DNA of 64,000 nt from Sipunculus nudus. Lineage: Eukaryota > Annelida > Sipuncula > Golfingiida > Sipunculidae. The position numbers and the translations under genes were made by a program. The notes below the pieces were generated by a model. The model did not search any database. It saw nothing but the letters and a program-made list of their open reading frames with translations, and was not told where the DNA came from. The stretch is taken from the NCBI GenBank assembly GCA_026874595.1, contig CM049306.1, positions 52,606,019-52,670,018 of the forward strand. The letters run 5' to 3'. Shown here in pieces: positions 13,301 through 25,258 of this stretch (the first letter of the stretch is position 1; every line of letters starts with the position of its first letter).

Positions 13301-16300
13301 TCGGGGGTTTAAAATTGATGCAGGCAGTGCCTGAGAACCATACCTTTTATTTTTTTTTGCTTTGTGTATAATCAATATTTTAGAAAATTAAATTTTAAAG
13401 AATGCACATACAAATTTTTTCTGCATATTTAATAATTTACAGTACAAAATATTTTATCTGTAAAGGATAAAGATAAAGTGGGCTTGTGATTTATATCTCA
13501 GTTGTTACATTATTAAATATAATTAGATCACTGCATAACCATATTTTCACACCATTTGTTTATTTCATTATTAGGTAGCAGCTGCCCCCTGGTGGCTACC
13601 AGTGGAAAAAGCAGATTGGCGGCACCCAGAGGGCCCAGATTCCGACATCACTAACAGGTAACTACTATAATAGACAATGATGATTTCTATTGCAGTGTAT
13701 AAGAATATGTGTATATCAAAGTTATGATATAATACAGTACATATCTATTTATTATGCAATTTTTGTCATCAAACAAAACATTTGAAGCACAAAATGGAAA
13801 AAGTAAGATGAACCAATTTTTTTATCCCTCTACCAGTGATTTTAAACTGCAGAGTACTCAAATAGTTGTGAAGTACAACCATTATAATACTTAGGCCATA
13901 TTTGCACTTGCAAATAGTCTGCATTGTAAATCAGGTTCAGTTCACACTGTGCCACTAATCGGCATCAGTTTGGTCTGCTGTACTGTAGTCCACTTGAAAG
14001 GTGGTCTACATTAGTTCTATTTACTTTAGTCAGGTTTACAGTTAACCAGTTCCTAGTGTGTACAAGAAAACTAGTTTCATGACTGCATGAGGCCAGTTTT
14101 GCTACCATTTGACCCAAACCTCGCCACACACTAAACCACATTAACAACCAAGTGTGGACAACAAACTTGCATGTTATAGAGTAAACTGGTTTAGGCTTTT
14201 GTAAAGGGAACTACATAGTGGAAGCAAAGTATACTACTTGAAGGCTTAAGTCATTAGGTTTAGTATAAACCAGTTTAAATGCCAATCCATAGTGGATACA
14301 GCCTGAAAAATTCCTGTATTATATAATTGTTGTTCCCTTCTCTTTATGTTGGTTTATCTTTACTTATCAAGCCTTTTTATCAGTTCTGTTTTTATATGTA
14401 TCTAACTATCTGTATGCTCATACTCAATTATAACAATTTTACTGGCCCACAGTACAAAACATTACACTTTTGTCATTTTATATCAGATTGTTCAATCCTG
14501 TGCATGCCTAAAACATAAATATAATTAATTTGTGAATATTCCTGAACAGGATTTTATCAACCATATAATGTCAGTTATATGATACATAAAAGAAAACATC
14601 AAAAGATTAAAATGTATTTCCAGAATGAATCATCCAGTATTACATGTCTCTTGGAATGATGCTGTTGCTTACTGCAAATGGGCAAATAAGAGACTTCCCA
14701 CAGAGGCTGAGTGGGAATATGCGTGTCGTGCAGGTTTAAAGGACAGGTAACATAAGTGTTTTCAAATTTTTAACTATTGTTTACATTTTCTTCATAAATT
14801 ATGAATATCTGTTGCTATGGAGACCATAACCAATGTATCAGGTCGGTAACTTATTAATTAAAATCATTAGGATAATTGTTGAAGTATCTCTTGGTCAATC
14901 TTTTAAATTTTAAACACTACACTTTAATGATTAGTTATTTGAAACTGTGTTAAATGTGTTAGAATTGCGCATCATCCACTGTTATTATAAATATTGTCAT
15001 TAACTACCCTTCATACTTGCTTGTGTTGTAGATTAAATTGATAACAATGGTCATGTCAATAAAAAGTGTACCATATAATATTTCAAAGTTTGTGATTCAG
15101 TATATAATCAAAATTGTTATGCTGTATGTTTTTTATAATTTGGGTGTATAAAATTATATTAAATTAACACCATACAATGGGGGTGCCTGCCTTTCACTCT
15201 GCTGAAGTTCAGTCTTTTTGCATGTTCCAGATTATTTCCATGGGGGAATAAAGAAAGGCCTCGTGATGAGCATCGTATGAATATCTGGCAGGGGAAGTTT
15301 CCTACCGACAACAATGGGGAGGATGGATTTAAAACAACAGCTCCAGTAGGTCCCAAAACTATACTCTCATCATTGATATATAGCATATTTTATAACTCCC
15401 ATGATAAAAAATTGAAACTAGAAATCTGCATTCTAAGGAATGCAAGCCTTCACCATGTTGGGGTTGCTATTGTGGGATGCTCCCACAAAAGTGTTTGTAT
15501 TCACTTATTAGGCCATATTCTTAGATTCATTCGAGCATAAGTGACTGTACATTTGAGAATATTCCTTGTGATGTTCCTTATTCTGGATTGTGTTTCAGAT
15601 GCACATCAAAATCTAATTGGCCCAGTCCCAAAACTGCCCTGAAAATCTAATGAGATTCTGTTCATGATTGTTTGAGTTATGTTGTGAACAAACACACAAA
15701 CACACAAACAGGGATGAATGCATACCCTCCTGACAGGGACAGAAAAGGATCATGTATAAACCTGATAGATTAAGGTATGGCCTGAGGACTGTTTAAGCTT
15801 AAAATATCTAAGGTTGAGTTGCAAAAGTGACCATTTTTACACAGTAAACTAAATCAATTCCTAATAAACTTTGAAAAGACCCCCTTTCAGATTGTATTTT
15901 AGACTCTACTTTTAGAAGTGATGGAACATAGTGCCGATTATATTCAACTTTCAGTATTAAGAAAGTCCATGTTATCTGTGTTTCACTAACGGCTGACATC
16001 ATATGTTATTAGAACTACAGCTGCACATTCAGTTCTAATGTACTGTTGATAATCACCATGTTTCCATATCTTATCTACTTTTGTGTCAGTGTCATGTGTG
16101 ATATGCCAATCAGTTACAGAATAGAGTCATTAAATATTTATGAATCAGCAAGAGCAGATGATACATAACTGGATAGTTCTAAACAGTGGGAGCAACAGTT
16201 TCATATATAATGTTTATAAGAGGTTTACAATGACCCAACATATCATTTTTTTTTCAATAATTTTCAGAATGCATCTCAAAAGTATGAAGCTTCTTTATCA

Positions 16301-19300
16301 TTGTATCATTGACATAATATATGTTGATATTTCTTTCTAGTACAGAAAAATGTGTTTTACATGGTTCAACATTAAGTTTTGGCAATACTTACCCAGTTGG
16401 GCAAGTGATGTTTGGATATTACTTGCCCAACATGGATTTTTACTTGCCCTGCTTAAATCACAGACACAAACTGTGTTCCACAAGCTGTGTGCATGGTTTG
16501 ATGATAGACAGCAAACATCACAGACAACATATTCATAGATTTGTTTGTTAATAACATTTTTTTTTGTATTTGTACACATGCAGGAAATTAAAGTTAAATA
16601 GATTTACTATCAAAACAATATCATTTCTCTTAGAAAGAAAATGGCTAACTGAAGATCAGTCAAGATTTAAGCCTTAGGGGGAAAAGATTTATATTGCACC
16701 CATTAGCCCTGATCAGCGAGTAGGAGCCAATTTTGGGCTGGCCTATCACCATTTTCTAGAACTTTAACTTGCCATAGGCAAGTGGTTAACCTTTGATATC
16801 AAGCCCTTTTTTAAATATGAATAACTTTTGACGACTACATAGATAGATAAGCTTTATCATTTTTGTTTTTAGAATCAAGTAATATAGCTATTGCATTATC
16901 TTATAGGTTACACAGTATGAAGCACAAAACAAATATGGGCTGAAGAACATGGTGGGGAATGCATGGGAGTGGACATCAGACTGGTGGACAGTAAGGCATT
17001 CAGCAGATCCACAGGTTAATCCGGTATGATGCATGTATTCTAGCAAAATATTTCTTTATACTTATTGTTAAATGGAAATGAGGTCAACTGTTTAACTGTT
17101 TTAATTGCCAATTTGTTTATAATACAGAGTTTTAAAGAGTTGAAATTAGAGAAAAACCCTCTGAAATATAGAGGGGATCTAAAAATGTTCATGCCAAAAA
17201 GAGACTGCCTGCTTATACAGTTGTCATCTCCATAAATGGAACATGATTCTTTATTTATGATACTCACTTTTTATGCAGAATTTGTTGCCAGGTATTTTCC
17301 TCAATTATTTCTATGATTAATCCCTTTACTTTCGAGTTTAATGTTCTTTAACTTTTGGGTAAACAAATATTTATATTTATAATATTTTGGATGAGCCAAT
17401 ATAAGTTTCTTGTAGCCTAATTCTGAATATTTTATTTCGTTTTTTTTCCAGACTGGTCCCAAAACAGGAACAGATAAAGTGAAGAAAGGAGGTTCATACA
17501 TGTGTACCAAGGTGATATTTCAAGCTGCTGACCTGACTCACTTTTTTCTAACAAATTCAACTGAGCATCATGACCCATGGGTCACTTTTTTACAACATAG
17601 CCATAAATCTTTAAATATAGTGGTATGAAGATACATGGGTAACTTCCCTTTTACAAAGAAGTGTAAAAACTATATTCAATAAAACCGTGTTTTGTGGGCA
17701 CCTGTCTCTTATGGGCACCCCTCTATTTCAGGCACTTTAGATAGTCCAGTGAAAAGTAGACTTGTGATCTATGTCCTCTCCAATATGAGCACCTCTGTTT
17801 TGAGCAAAAACTGAGGTCTTGCAAGTACATTTGAAACAGGTTCCAAATTTAAGCCTCAAGCTCTTCATAGGCATTGGTCATTCCCCTACTTAGACTTGGG
17901 TACTTGTTGCTATGGCAACTGCAAAAAATGTAAAAAGACATCTTTTTCTGTAGAGGGTAGGACATAGCCTGGTGGGTAAGGCATTGGACTTCAGAAATGA
18001 AGGTCCTCGGTTTGAACCTCACCGGTGCCTTAATGGAGTAATGGTGAAATTGTGTTATGAAACCTCAGAGATTCCCTCTTATTTCTTAAAGACAGGTAAC
18101 GACATCTGGATTATTCCTAACCCTGTGCATATAAAACCTGAAATCCAGAAGGCTTAATAATAACATATTATTCTTATCATATGGATACCGTCATCCTCAT
18201 TCAATAGACAGTGCCACCAACAGACCATGGACCTATCTAATACTTATAAAAGGAATTCGGTTCACGTTTGTTCGCAGTGTTCTCTATAACTGCGTTGTCT
18301 ACAATATTGTGCCATACATCATTTTAAAGGTTATTACCCCGCAGTGACATAGGCGATATGAAAATAAATAATTTTTAATATACATATAATTTTGAGTGAT
18401 TTTTCCGTTTTTTTACCAAGCACAGCCAAACTGCCTTTGGCAATCACCGGAATGCGTGCATCATGGTCACTTAACCTCTAACACTAAAGGACTATTGTTC
18501 ATATGAATAACGCTTGCTTTCAATGAGGGATTTGACCCACGTGCGTGGTCAGTAAAAGAGAAAAACACATGATTCACGCTTTATGAAATGGAGTGTTCAA
18601 CCCAGGAGGATTAATGACAAAACCTAATTCAAGGTCCCAGTTTCAGGAACAGGGCTTCGGTGGTGTCAGGGGTTTCAGGCCACAAAAATTTTTCTGATAC
18701 GATGAAAAAAAAAGGTGGCTGAAAATGGGATACGGACCCACTGCACGGAGTTCCGCTGGGTCCGCTTCTGCTACTTACGATGTATGCATATTTCTGTTTC
18801 CTTCTTCAGGAACAGTTTCCTTGCAACGTACATTTAATTAAACTTTCATGTGTTCCTCACATCAACCTATTCTTTATACAACCAACGATAGAAACCAGTC
18901 AAATATCAATGAAACACTGTATGCCTCCGCGTCTCATTCCGGTTCACAATGTAAACTAACACTGACCAGGTCTTCAAGGTAAACATACCGGGATATGATT
19001 TTTGCCACGAGCACAGCGCCACAAAATAACAGTAAAAATTATTTGTACATATCGTATTCCGAGAGTATCCCACTAAAAATCTATATTTTCTGTTAACTTT
19101 TATAGTAAAAATTGAGCCAACATTCAATATCTCAGTAAATATATCTCCCAAACCGCAGTAAAAAGCCCAGTATACTGGGTTTATCAGCTAGTCATTTATA
19201 AAAAAAAGACATCGTTTTCTGACACAAAATTCATGTATATATAAAATTTGACTTGATGAAGGCTTAGATTTGTCCAAACAAAAAAAATAGATATAAATGA

Positions 19301-20371
19301 AAGCAGATGTTTTATCCATGACTGGTTTGAATGAAGCAAAAGAAACAAAGTGTCATATCAGATCTTGTTTATTGACCATTGGTAGCACAATTGCAAGCCC
19401 TACAGTAATGAATTAATACAGACTGTCTGGAAGTGTGCAGTTGTGTTCAAATATGCATCTTCATACACTTTTTGAGTCCAGATTATGGACTCTGTTACTC
19501 CGTAATTATTACCTGGACTTGAGGACCACTTTCAGCCCTACTTGCAAGTGTCTGTTATTGGGAAGTGCCACTATATCTGATACAGATATGTCCATTTTAT
19601 TTTTAAAGGGGCCCAATCACCTGTCTGACCTTTATAAACTAAAGGTTATCTCTTGGAGCTTTTATAAAAATAGGCCAGAAAACATGGATATCACTGCACA
19701 CAGGTTGCTTTTTTTGTTTATATCAATGTGTTTATAATATGTGGGGGCCCAAAAAAAAAACAAAAAAAAAAACAAATTCAACAAGGGCATCTGGCAGCAA
19801 GTCAGATAAGCCAGAGCTTTGCAAATGGCGTTTTGCAACAAGTGGACTTTCTACCTCTACATATATGCAACCTACCACCTTAGGTTACATGTTTTTCCCG
19901 TTTGTCAGCATTGCTGTCTTTACAAACAGGTTCATAAACAAGTTTATACATCCATCCCAAAGGCCTTATAAGGTCTTTTCACACCCCAAATTACCCTAAG
20001 ATCATGAATATATACTCAGAGGAAGCCAGAAATCGTAAATTCATTTTAATAGGTAGGTGAATGGGCACCTTTAATTTATATTTTCTTGAACTAATTGATG
20101 GTGCAGCATCAAATCAAGATAGTAGACACTGCATCTTTATTTAAAAAAATGTTGCTGTAGAACTTGATACTTAATAAGCCTACTTATTTGCTATTCAAAT
20201 TTAAGTAGGTATTTTTTATTTTAACTCATTTTATTATTATTTCAGCAACACTGCTATCGGTACAGATGTGGTGCACGGAGTCAAAACACGCCTGACAGCT
20301 CGGCTGGGAATCTTGGATTCCGATGTGCCGCAGATAAACTGCCTGAGTATTTACAGCCCCCCGAAACGTGA
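7374..20371 (+). CDS. SUMF1: SUMF1, formylglycine-generating enzyme, 9 exons, complete
   Basis: Exons 7374-7566, 11723-12003, 12774-12848, 13575-13657, 14624-14746, 15231-15345, 16907-17023, 17452-17511 and 20246-20371 join in phase into 390 codons plus TGA. All introns are GT/AG. The ER-lumen enzyme oxidises the active-site Cys of sulfatases to formylglycine. Residues 1-22 look like a signal peptide. C45-G-C47 matches the N-terminal cysteine pair known in the family. The domain runs from about residue 100 (MVYIEGG..MMGSD) through [38 protein letters not shown] and [13 protein letters not shown]347 and C352 in [16 protein letters not shown] correspond to human catalytic C336/C341, and the end [16 protein letters not shown] is near identical to vertebrate SUMF1. 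Human SUMF1 is 374 residues. No lesion seen. The long first intron is filled with mobile-element sequence. Confidence 0.97.
7644..8891 (+). mobile_element. Helitron/Helentron-like non-autonomous element 1
   Basis: This lies in SUMF1 intron 1. The left end has a hairpin (GTATCCGCCAAAAC then GTTTTGCGGATAC). The right end has TTTTGGCAGATAC, an inverted match to the left end, then a hairpin around GTAG...CTAC and the terminal CTGTATTCTAG followed by T. A 3' hairpin followed by CTAG is the Helitron 3' signature, and subterminal inverted repeats suit Helentron-like elements. The interior is a degenerate tandem array with GGCGCCACCT-like motifs roughly every 130-150 bp. The class is inferred from structure; no transposase ORF is present. 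Confidence 0.6.
8892..10621. other. SUMF1 intron 1 interior, no gene seen
   Basis: Intronic sequence between two related mobile elements. I see no exon-like segments that fit the SUMF1 frame and no clear repeat structure. Confidence 0.5.
10622..11665 (+). mobile_element. Helitron/Helentron-like non-autonomous element 2
   Basis: It shares its right end with the element at 7644-8891: GATTTTGGTGGATACACG, hairpin GTAGTC/GACTAC, then CTGTATTCTAG before T. The inner array of GGCGCCACCT units is at about 10800, 10948, 11078, 11228, 11358 and 11507. The left end differs: a short hairpin (TTAGC...GCTAA) and a GTCCGTCGT-type segment. It ends only 58 bp before SUMF1 exon 2. Confidence 0.58.
12885..13362. 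mobile_element. Inverted-repeat MITE-like element in SUMF1 intron 3
   Basis: The motif GTGCCTGAGAACC near 12931 recurs inverted near 13066 (GGTATGGTTCTC) and again direct near 13328. The arms extend through AAAAAAGTGCC and TTTTGGCC. The interior (AAGTAAAAGCACTAC, GATTTTATCTTCTTGA) matches, in reverse complement, 24905-25258. Two dispersed copies with shared ends indicate a small nonautonomous DNA element. Confidence 0.6.
13890..14310. repeat. Possible MITE in SUMF1 intron 4
   Basis: The sequence begins TTAGGCCATATTTGCACTTG and ends with a loosely inverted match (CCATAGTGGATACAGCCTGA). Internal CAGTTTAAA/TTAAACTGG-like motifs occur in both orientations. The arms are weak, so this is a tentative call. 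Confidence 0.3.
15410..15765 (-). repeat. Dispersed repeat, copy 1
   Basis: In reverse complement it matches 47078-47405. Shared marks include AAGGCTTGCATTCCTTAGAA, GTGTGTTTGTTCACA and the AGGAGGGTATGC end. The copy begins just after SUMF1 exon 6. No coding potential; probably a short nonautonomous element. Confidence 0.6.
17950..18160 (+). mobile_element. tRNA-derived SINE in SUMF1 intron 8
   Basis: The head has an internal pol III promoter: an A-box-like TAGCCTGGTGGGTAAGG at about 17965 and a B-box-like GGTTTGAACC at 18009-18018, spaced as in a tRNA. It does not fold as a complete functional tRNA by eye, and an unrelated tail follows. tRNA-derived SINE is the best explanation. Confidence 0.65.
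18604..18778. repeat. GGATCCGCTTCTG-family MITE copy
   Basis: It shares GAGGATTAATGACAAAA, the AGTTTCAGGAA segment, AAAAATTTTTCTGA and the terminal GGTCCGCTTCTGC with 57893-58082. Flanks are degraded. Likely a diverged hAT-type MITE. Confidence 0.5.
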
Positions 20372-20579
20372 CCCAGTCACAGAGGACAAGCACAGACATG
20401 ACAGTAATCTGTCAAGCCAGTGAACACTAAGTGCAATGTCACAGTGGCACAATAAGATTACAAAGTTGATTCTAACTATGCATTTAATTATAAAAAATGA
20501 TCTTTTCACACACACTTGTATCTATATTGTTTTATATTGAAAATGATTAACAACACTTTTTTAATTGAATGATTTTTTT

Positions 20580-22030
20580 AGCTCAGCTGACTATAAGTCA
20601 TCTGAGCTATAGTCGTGGTCCATTGTCCGTCGTCCGTCCGTCTGTCCGTCCGTCCGTCCGTCAGTCCGTCCGTCCGTCCGTCCGTCCGTCCGTAGATGTG
20701 GCACGTTTTGAAACCGTAAGACCTAGGAATCCAAAATTCGGCATAATGTTAGATGTCCCCAAGATCTCCTACCAAGCCGAAAACTGGGTCTTTGCAACTT
20801 CGTTTCTTTGAGAAATTAAGGAAAAACCTCAATTTTTTATTAAAAACCTATTTTCACACTTCAGGACTGCCTAATATCAAAACCACTCATCTGTTTTTCC
20901 TCATATTTACCATAAATATTTCTCTATATAGTTCCTATGTACATGCCAGAAATTATGTCTGTATTATTTAATTTAAAAAAGTTATGGGCCCAAACATAAT
21001 GCATTTTATAAAAAATCAGAAAAAATATTTGATCACTTAACACAAAAAATGTTAAAGCTATGGACCTTTTTTCCGGTAATATAACTTTAATTAATCAAAA
21101 TTAAATTGTATACCCAAAATTAGATGAAAATCTTTTAAATTTTTTAAAATATTCACAAAAATAAAAAATTGGTACCTTAAATTTTGCCCAACTTTGACCA
21201 TGGCACGTTTTTTTCCTGTAAGTACTGTGGATTTAATTTTCACAGCATGTTTTTGTTAGCATTTAAACTGTTAACACCAAAAATTTGAAACCAGTTGATC
21301 AAAAACTGTAGATTTTAATCAAGTTTTCAAGCACCATGTAACATATTGTTTACATCAAGCTAGTGTTATGCAGTTTGCAAGAGCTCAGCTCCCCAGCTTC
21401 AGCTCTAAGTTCCTTAAATTCGGCATACAGTTAGATGTCTCCAAAATCCCCTACCATGCCAAGAATTTGGTCACTAGGACTTAATACCTTTGCGATATTA
21501 ATGAAAAACTTCATTTTTCCATTAAAAACCCATTGTTACACTTCAAGACTGCCTAATATCAAAACCACTGATCTGACTTTAATCATAAATAATATACATA
21601 TTTTTCATTCTCTATGCACATGCCAGAATGATGTCAGTATTGCGTAATTGTTTTAAGTTATGGGCCCAAACATAATGCACTTTGTAAAAAATCAAGAAAT
21701 ATATTTACTCCCTTAACAAGGGCATTGCTGAAGCTAGAGATTTTTTTGTCAGGGATGTAACATTATTTAATCAAGATTCAATTGAATACCCAAAATCAGT
21801 TCTGAATTTTTAAAATTTTATAAGTTATTAGTATAAATATAAAATTAGTACCTTAAATTTTGCCCAACTGTGACCATGGCACGTTTGTTTCCCGTGAGCA
21901 CTGTTGATATAATTTTCATATCATGCACACATAAGGATTTCAGCTTTTTAGTTTAGAAAGCTGAAAGAAATTGGCCAAAAATTGTAGCTTTTATTAATGT
22001 TTTTTATGAGACCCTGTCAGACTTTGGCTC
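20580..22030 (+). repeat. Hairpin-headed repeat with GTCC microsatellite and internal duplication
   Basis: It starts about 200 bp after the SUMF1 stop with a 7-bp perfect stem (AGCTCAG at 20580-20586, CTGAGCT at 20602-20608). An ATTGTCCGTCGTCCGTCC-type microsatellite follows at about 20619-20694. Two diverged units about 690 bp apart follow: ATTCGGCATA...TTAGATGTC at about 20735 and 21418, CTGCCTAATATCAAAACCAC in both, and GACCATGGCACGTTT at about 21194 and 21872. The head resembles the start of the element at 10622, so the two may share a mobilisation route. Confidence 0.65.
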
Positions 22031-22039
22031 TCTCCAGCC

Positions 22040-24904
22040 CCTCTTGAGTCACCTGTATGTTGACCTTGTTGACCTTTCATCAAATTATGCACGCTTGAGG
22101 CGAGGCATACATGGAATCCAGGCAGCTTATGGCCAGCCACAGTTGATCTAGGTGTCCAACCCAACTCATCTAGTAGTTTTAACCAACAACATAACAATAA
22201 ACAAATTAATAAATTTTTATTGGTTTTTAATAACAAATTAAAGAAAAATAGAAAAGGAATTTGTTAGTTTATAATAACAGGAAATTAACTTGCAGTTACT
22301 GATGATATAAGAATCTTGTATCGATGGGTAGAATGTCACATATTCCAAATAACACCATGCAGTCACCTATGGCATTTTTCAGTTCAATTTTAATGATAAA
22401 GAAGTAAATCATATTATTCATTACTAATCATTAGGGATCATATGAAGGAAATTAATGATAGACAAAGATGCAGTTGAAAATATTAATCTAGATTCCTACT
22501 GTGTCTAGTGTGTACATTGATGTGAAATTAGTCCAAAATGAATTTTTTACAGTTATTTTTTAATATAAATAAAAGCCATAAAACCAGGTACTTATGATCA
22601 TTATTTAAATGTGTGAATTTTGTATATTCTGGATTCTCAACATCATTGTTTGGTGAAAACTGAATAAATACCAGACATGGTGCGAATACTTTGTAATTGT
22701 ATTTAAATACGAATATGATTATGTACTCCATTATAAAATTTCTTGCATAAAGAATGGGAATTCAGGTAAAAATGAAAGTATGTGAATACTCGTGCCAATA
22801 CTTTCAAAATGTATTCATGAATGCATTCATGAATATATTCTTTAATATTATTTTAATAATCATATCAGTTATATTTCATTTTAAAAAATCATATGATTCT
22901 CTTATTATTTTTAATAAAAATTATATTTGGGACAATATTTGTAATTTTTTTTAATAAATAGTTAAACTCTTATATTATATGTTCTGCTTATAAGTTATAT
23001 GGCCAAGTCAAAATCTGTGTGACAATAGTACTCCATTTGTTAATAAAATAAATGAAATCAATCCTCTTCCCTGTCTCCAAAGGTACTATCAAAATCTTAC
23101 ATAAGCTAAACAACTCATAATACAGCTTATAATACCACACAAAACCAGCATGTGCCTCATTTCTAAATAATATTTTTTTATCATATATAACAGCTGAGCG
23201 TCGTGACCCATAGGTCCCTTGTTATGTTTAAAGATTAAACTTTAAAAGTTTAAAGATGGATGTTTAACAGGAAGCCCATGTCAAGTACAAGCATCCAGGA
23301 TTGTTCTTTCAGTGTGTCAGTAGGGCATTAAACTGGCACCCTACCAAATTATAGTCTCTCAGTCTCTTAATATTGAAGCTCTGTAAGGCCTTATTAAAGA
23401 TCATGTAATTGTATGAACTACAATCTGCTCCATCAGGGGATGCCAAATAAATTTTAGCAGTATATTTATATATGGGAAGGTCTGTGACAAAATGCAGTAT
23501 GCAATGAAGCTGTTAGGTTTAACTGGGATAAAACTGAAACTTACCTTTTAAATATTTTAGTAATGTAGTAAAAGCCATATCTGTGAAAAAGAGTATTTTA
23601 TTACATCTTAATCCCATTTATTAAGGTTAAGTTCAATTATAACATGCACATAGATCTTCATTTTAAAAGTGTTAACTGCTTATTATCAAATGAGGCTGGT
23701 AATCCCATTCTCCAAACAGGTCTATCCAAGAAAATCAGGGATAAACCTGCAAATGGCCATGCACACGAGACGCTAGTCAGCCAAAATTCAGAGCCAGTGC
23801 TTGGGAATTGTAAATTTCAATAAATAAGTCAATGGTCCAAATAGAGAGTATGCATTGACAACATTAATGCCAAATATAACAGGTATAAAGAATATCATTG
23901 TCTTAGTTGTTTGGGGGACTACATTGCAGCACGATATCGGTGATGTAGTGGTGTAAATGTATACAAACCAATAGCATGTGCCACCTAGTTTAAACACGTG
24001 TTTGGTAAACTCTGTTGATGTCAGGGTCCCACTCTGAACACCTCGCCTCATCTTAAGGAGGTCCCAGGAGAATACGAATTAGGGTTCCAAAGGGTCCGGG
24101 TCCATCTGGTCCGTCATGTTTGTATATAGTGGTTGGCTCGAAGCCACTGAAGTACTGGCTCATGTGCACAAGCAATTGCAGGGTCCTGTCATTGCCTCAA
24201 TAGATCTTGACCCTGTGCGGAGGATGTGGTAACCAATAGCAAGACATAGATGAACCATAAACTTGTCAAATATATACTGGTGATGAAGGCTCCATCTGTC
24301 TCATATTGGACCTATAATCCCTCATATACTTGTTTGCTATACTGTATAGTAATATTTAAGTCTGTAGGAATATTCATCAAATTTCAATGAACACCCCCTG
24401 GTTGAACAAACTAGAGTGATCATGTGTCATATGGATTTGCAAAATATTAAGTTCCTGTAGACTGGCCTCTCTGACTTGGATTTGCATGAGTAAAGATAAA
24501 TTCATATGATCTCTTTGTTATCTGAACCATAACTGCCTTTTCCAAGGTGTTTTTGCTAATGGAAAGTAGTTGTTTAGATTGTAAGGACATGGGCCAGTAT
24601 TGTTATGTCAAGATCAGCATTAGGGATGATCAATGTTACTTATTCAGGACCACTTGATGGTAGTGCCATCTCTTGGAAGCTGAGCAAACAAGTCTAAGGT
24701 TCTTTTTTTAAGTTTTGTGAAATATGTTTTAAAACATTCTTCTGCATGTTGCTTATTTCATGAAACTTTGTCATATAATTTATAGTTAATTACAAGATAT
24801 TTTTAATATATATATATAAGATTTTTTATTTATGAAAGGAACCATCTTTGTAAACCATTATATTCTTTTTTTAGTTGAAAGATGCAACTTCATGAAAATA
24901 TAAA
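22040..24904. other. Intergenic region, no gene seen
   Basis: AT-rich sequence downstream of SUMF1. The longest minus-strand open frame (23788-24051) has no recognisable domain, no splice partner and ordinary composition. I see nothing else to name. Confidence 0.5.
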
Positions 24905-25258
24905 CAACTAGTTAGGCCAAAAATATAAAAGGTATGGTTCTCCGACACCACCCTAGACAATTTTAACCTCTGCATCAAACATTTTTATTTCGATTTTCAT
25001 CTGTCAAGAAGATAAAATAATACAATTTTGATACAATTTCCTTTGTTATGTAGTGCTTTTACCTGTTTATAAAAAAATACCCTGTTTTTTTCATGCTTTT
25101 CCATGATTATATGACATTTTTATTGAAACATACAAAAAAAGGTCAGATATAAAATACCTCCACAACACCCCTCTCCCCCCCCCCCCCCCCTTTCAGTGAT
25201 TTCTGAAAAAAAAAGTGCCTGAGAACCATACCTTTTTATTTTTTTTTTTTTACCTTAG
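24905..25258. mobile_element. MITE-like element, second copy
   Basis: Reverse-complement relative of the element at 12885-13362. Ends are AGGTATGGTTCTC near 24930 and GTGCCTGAGAACC near 25216. It includes a poly-C run just inside the right end and the shared GTAGTGCTTTTAC and AAGAAGATAAAAT motifs. Confidence 0.6.

Noticed and set aside
17965-18036. Functional tRNA gene
   Set aside because: A and B boxes are present but the acceptor and anticodon arms do not pair convincingly; a SINE head explains it better.
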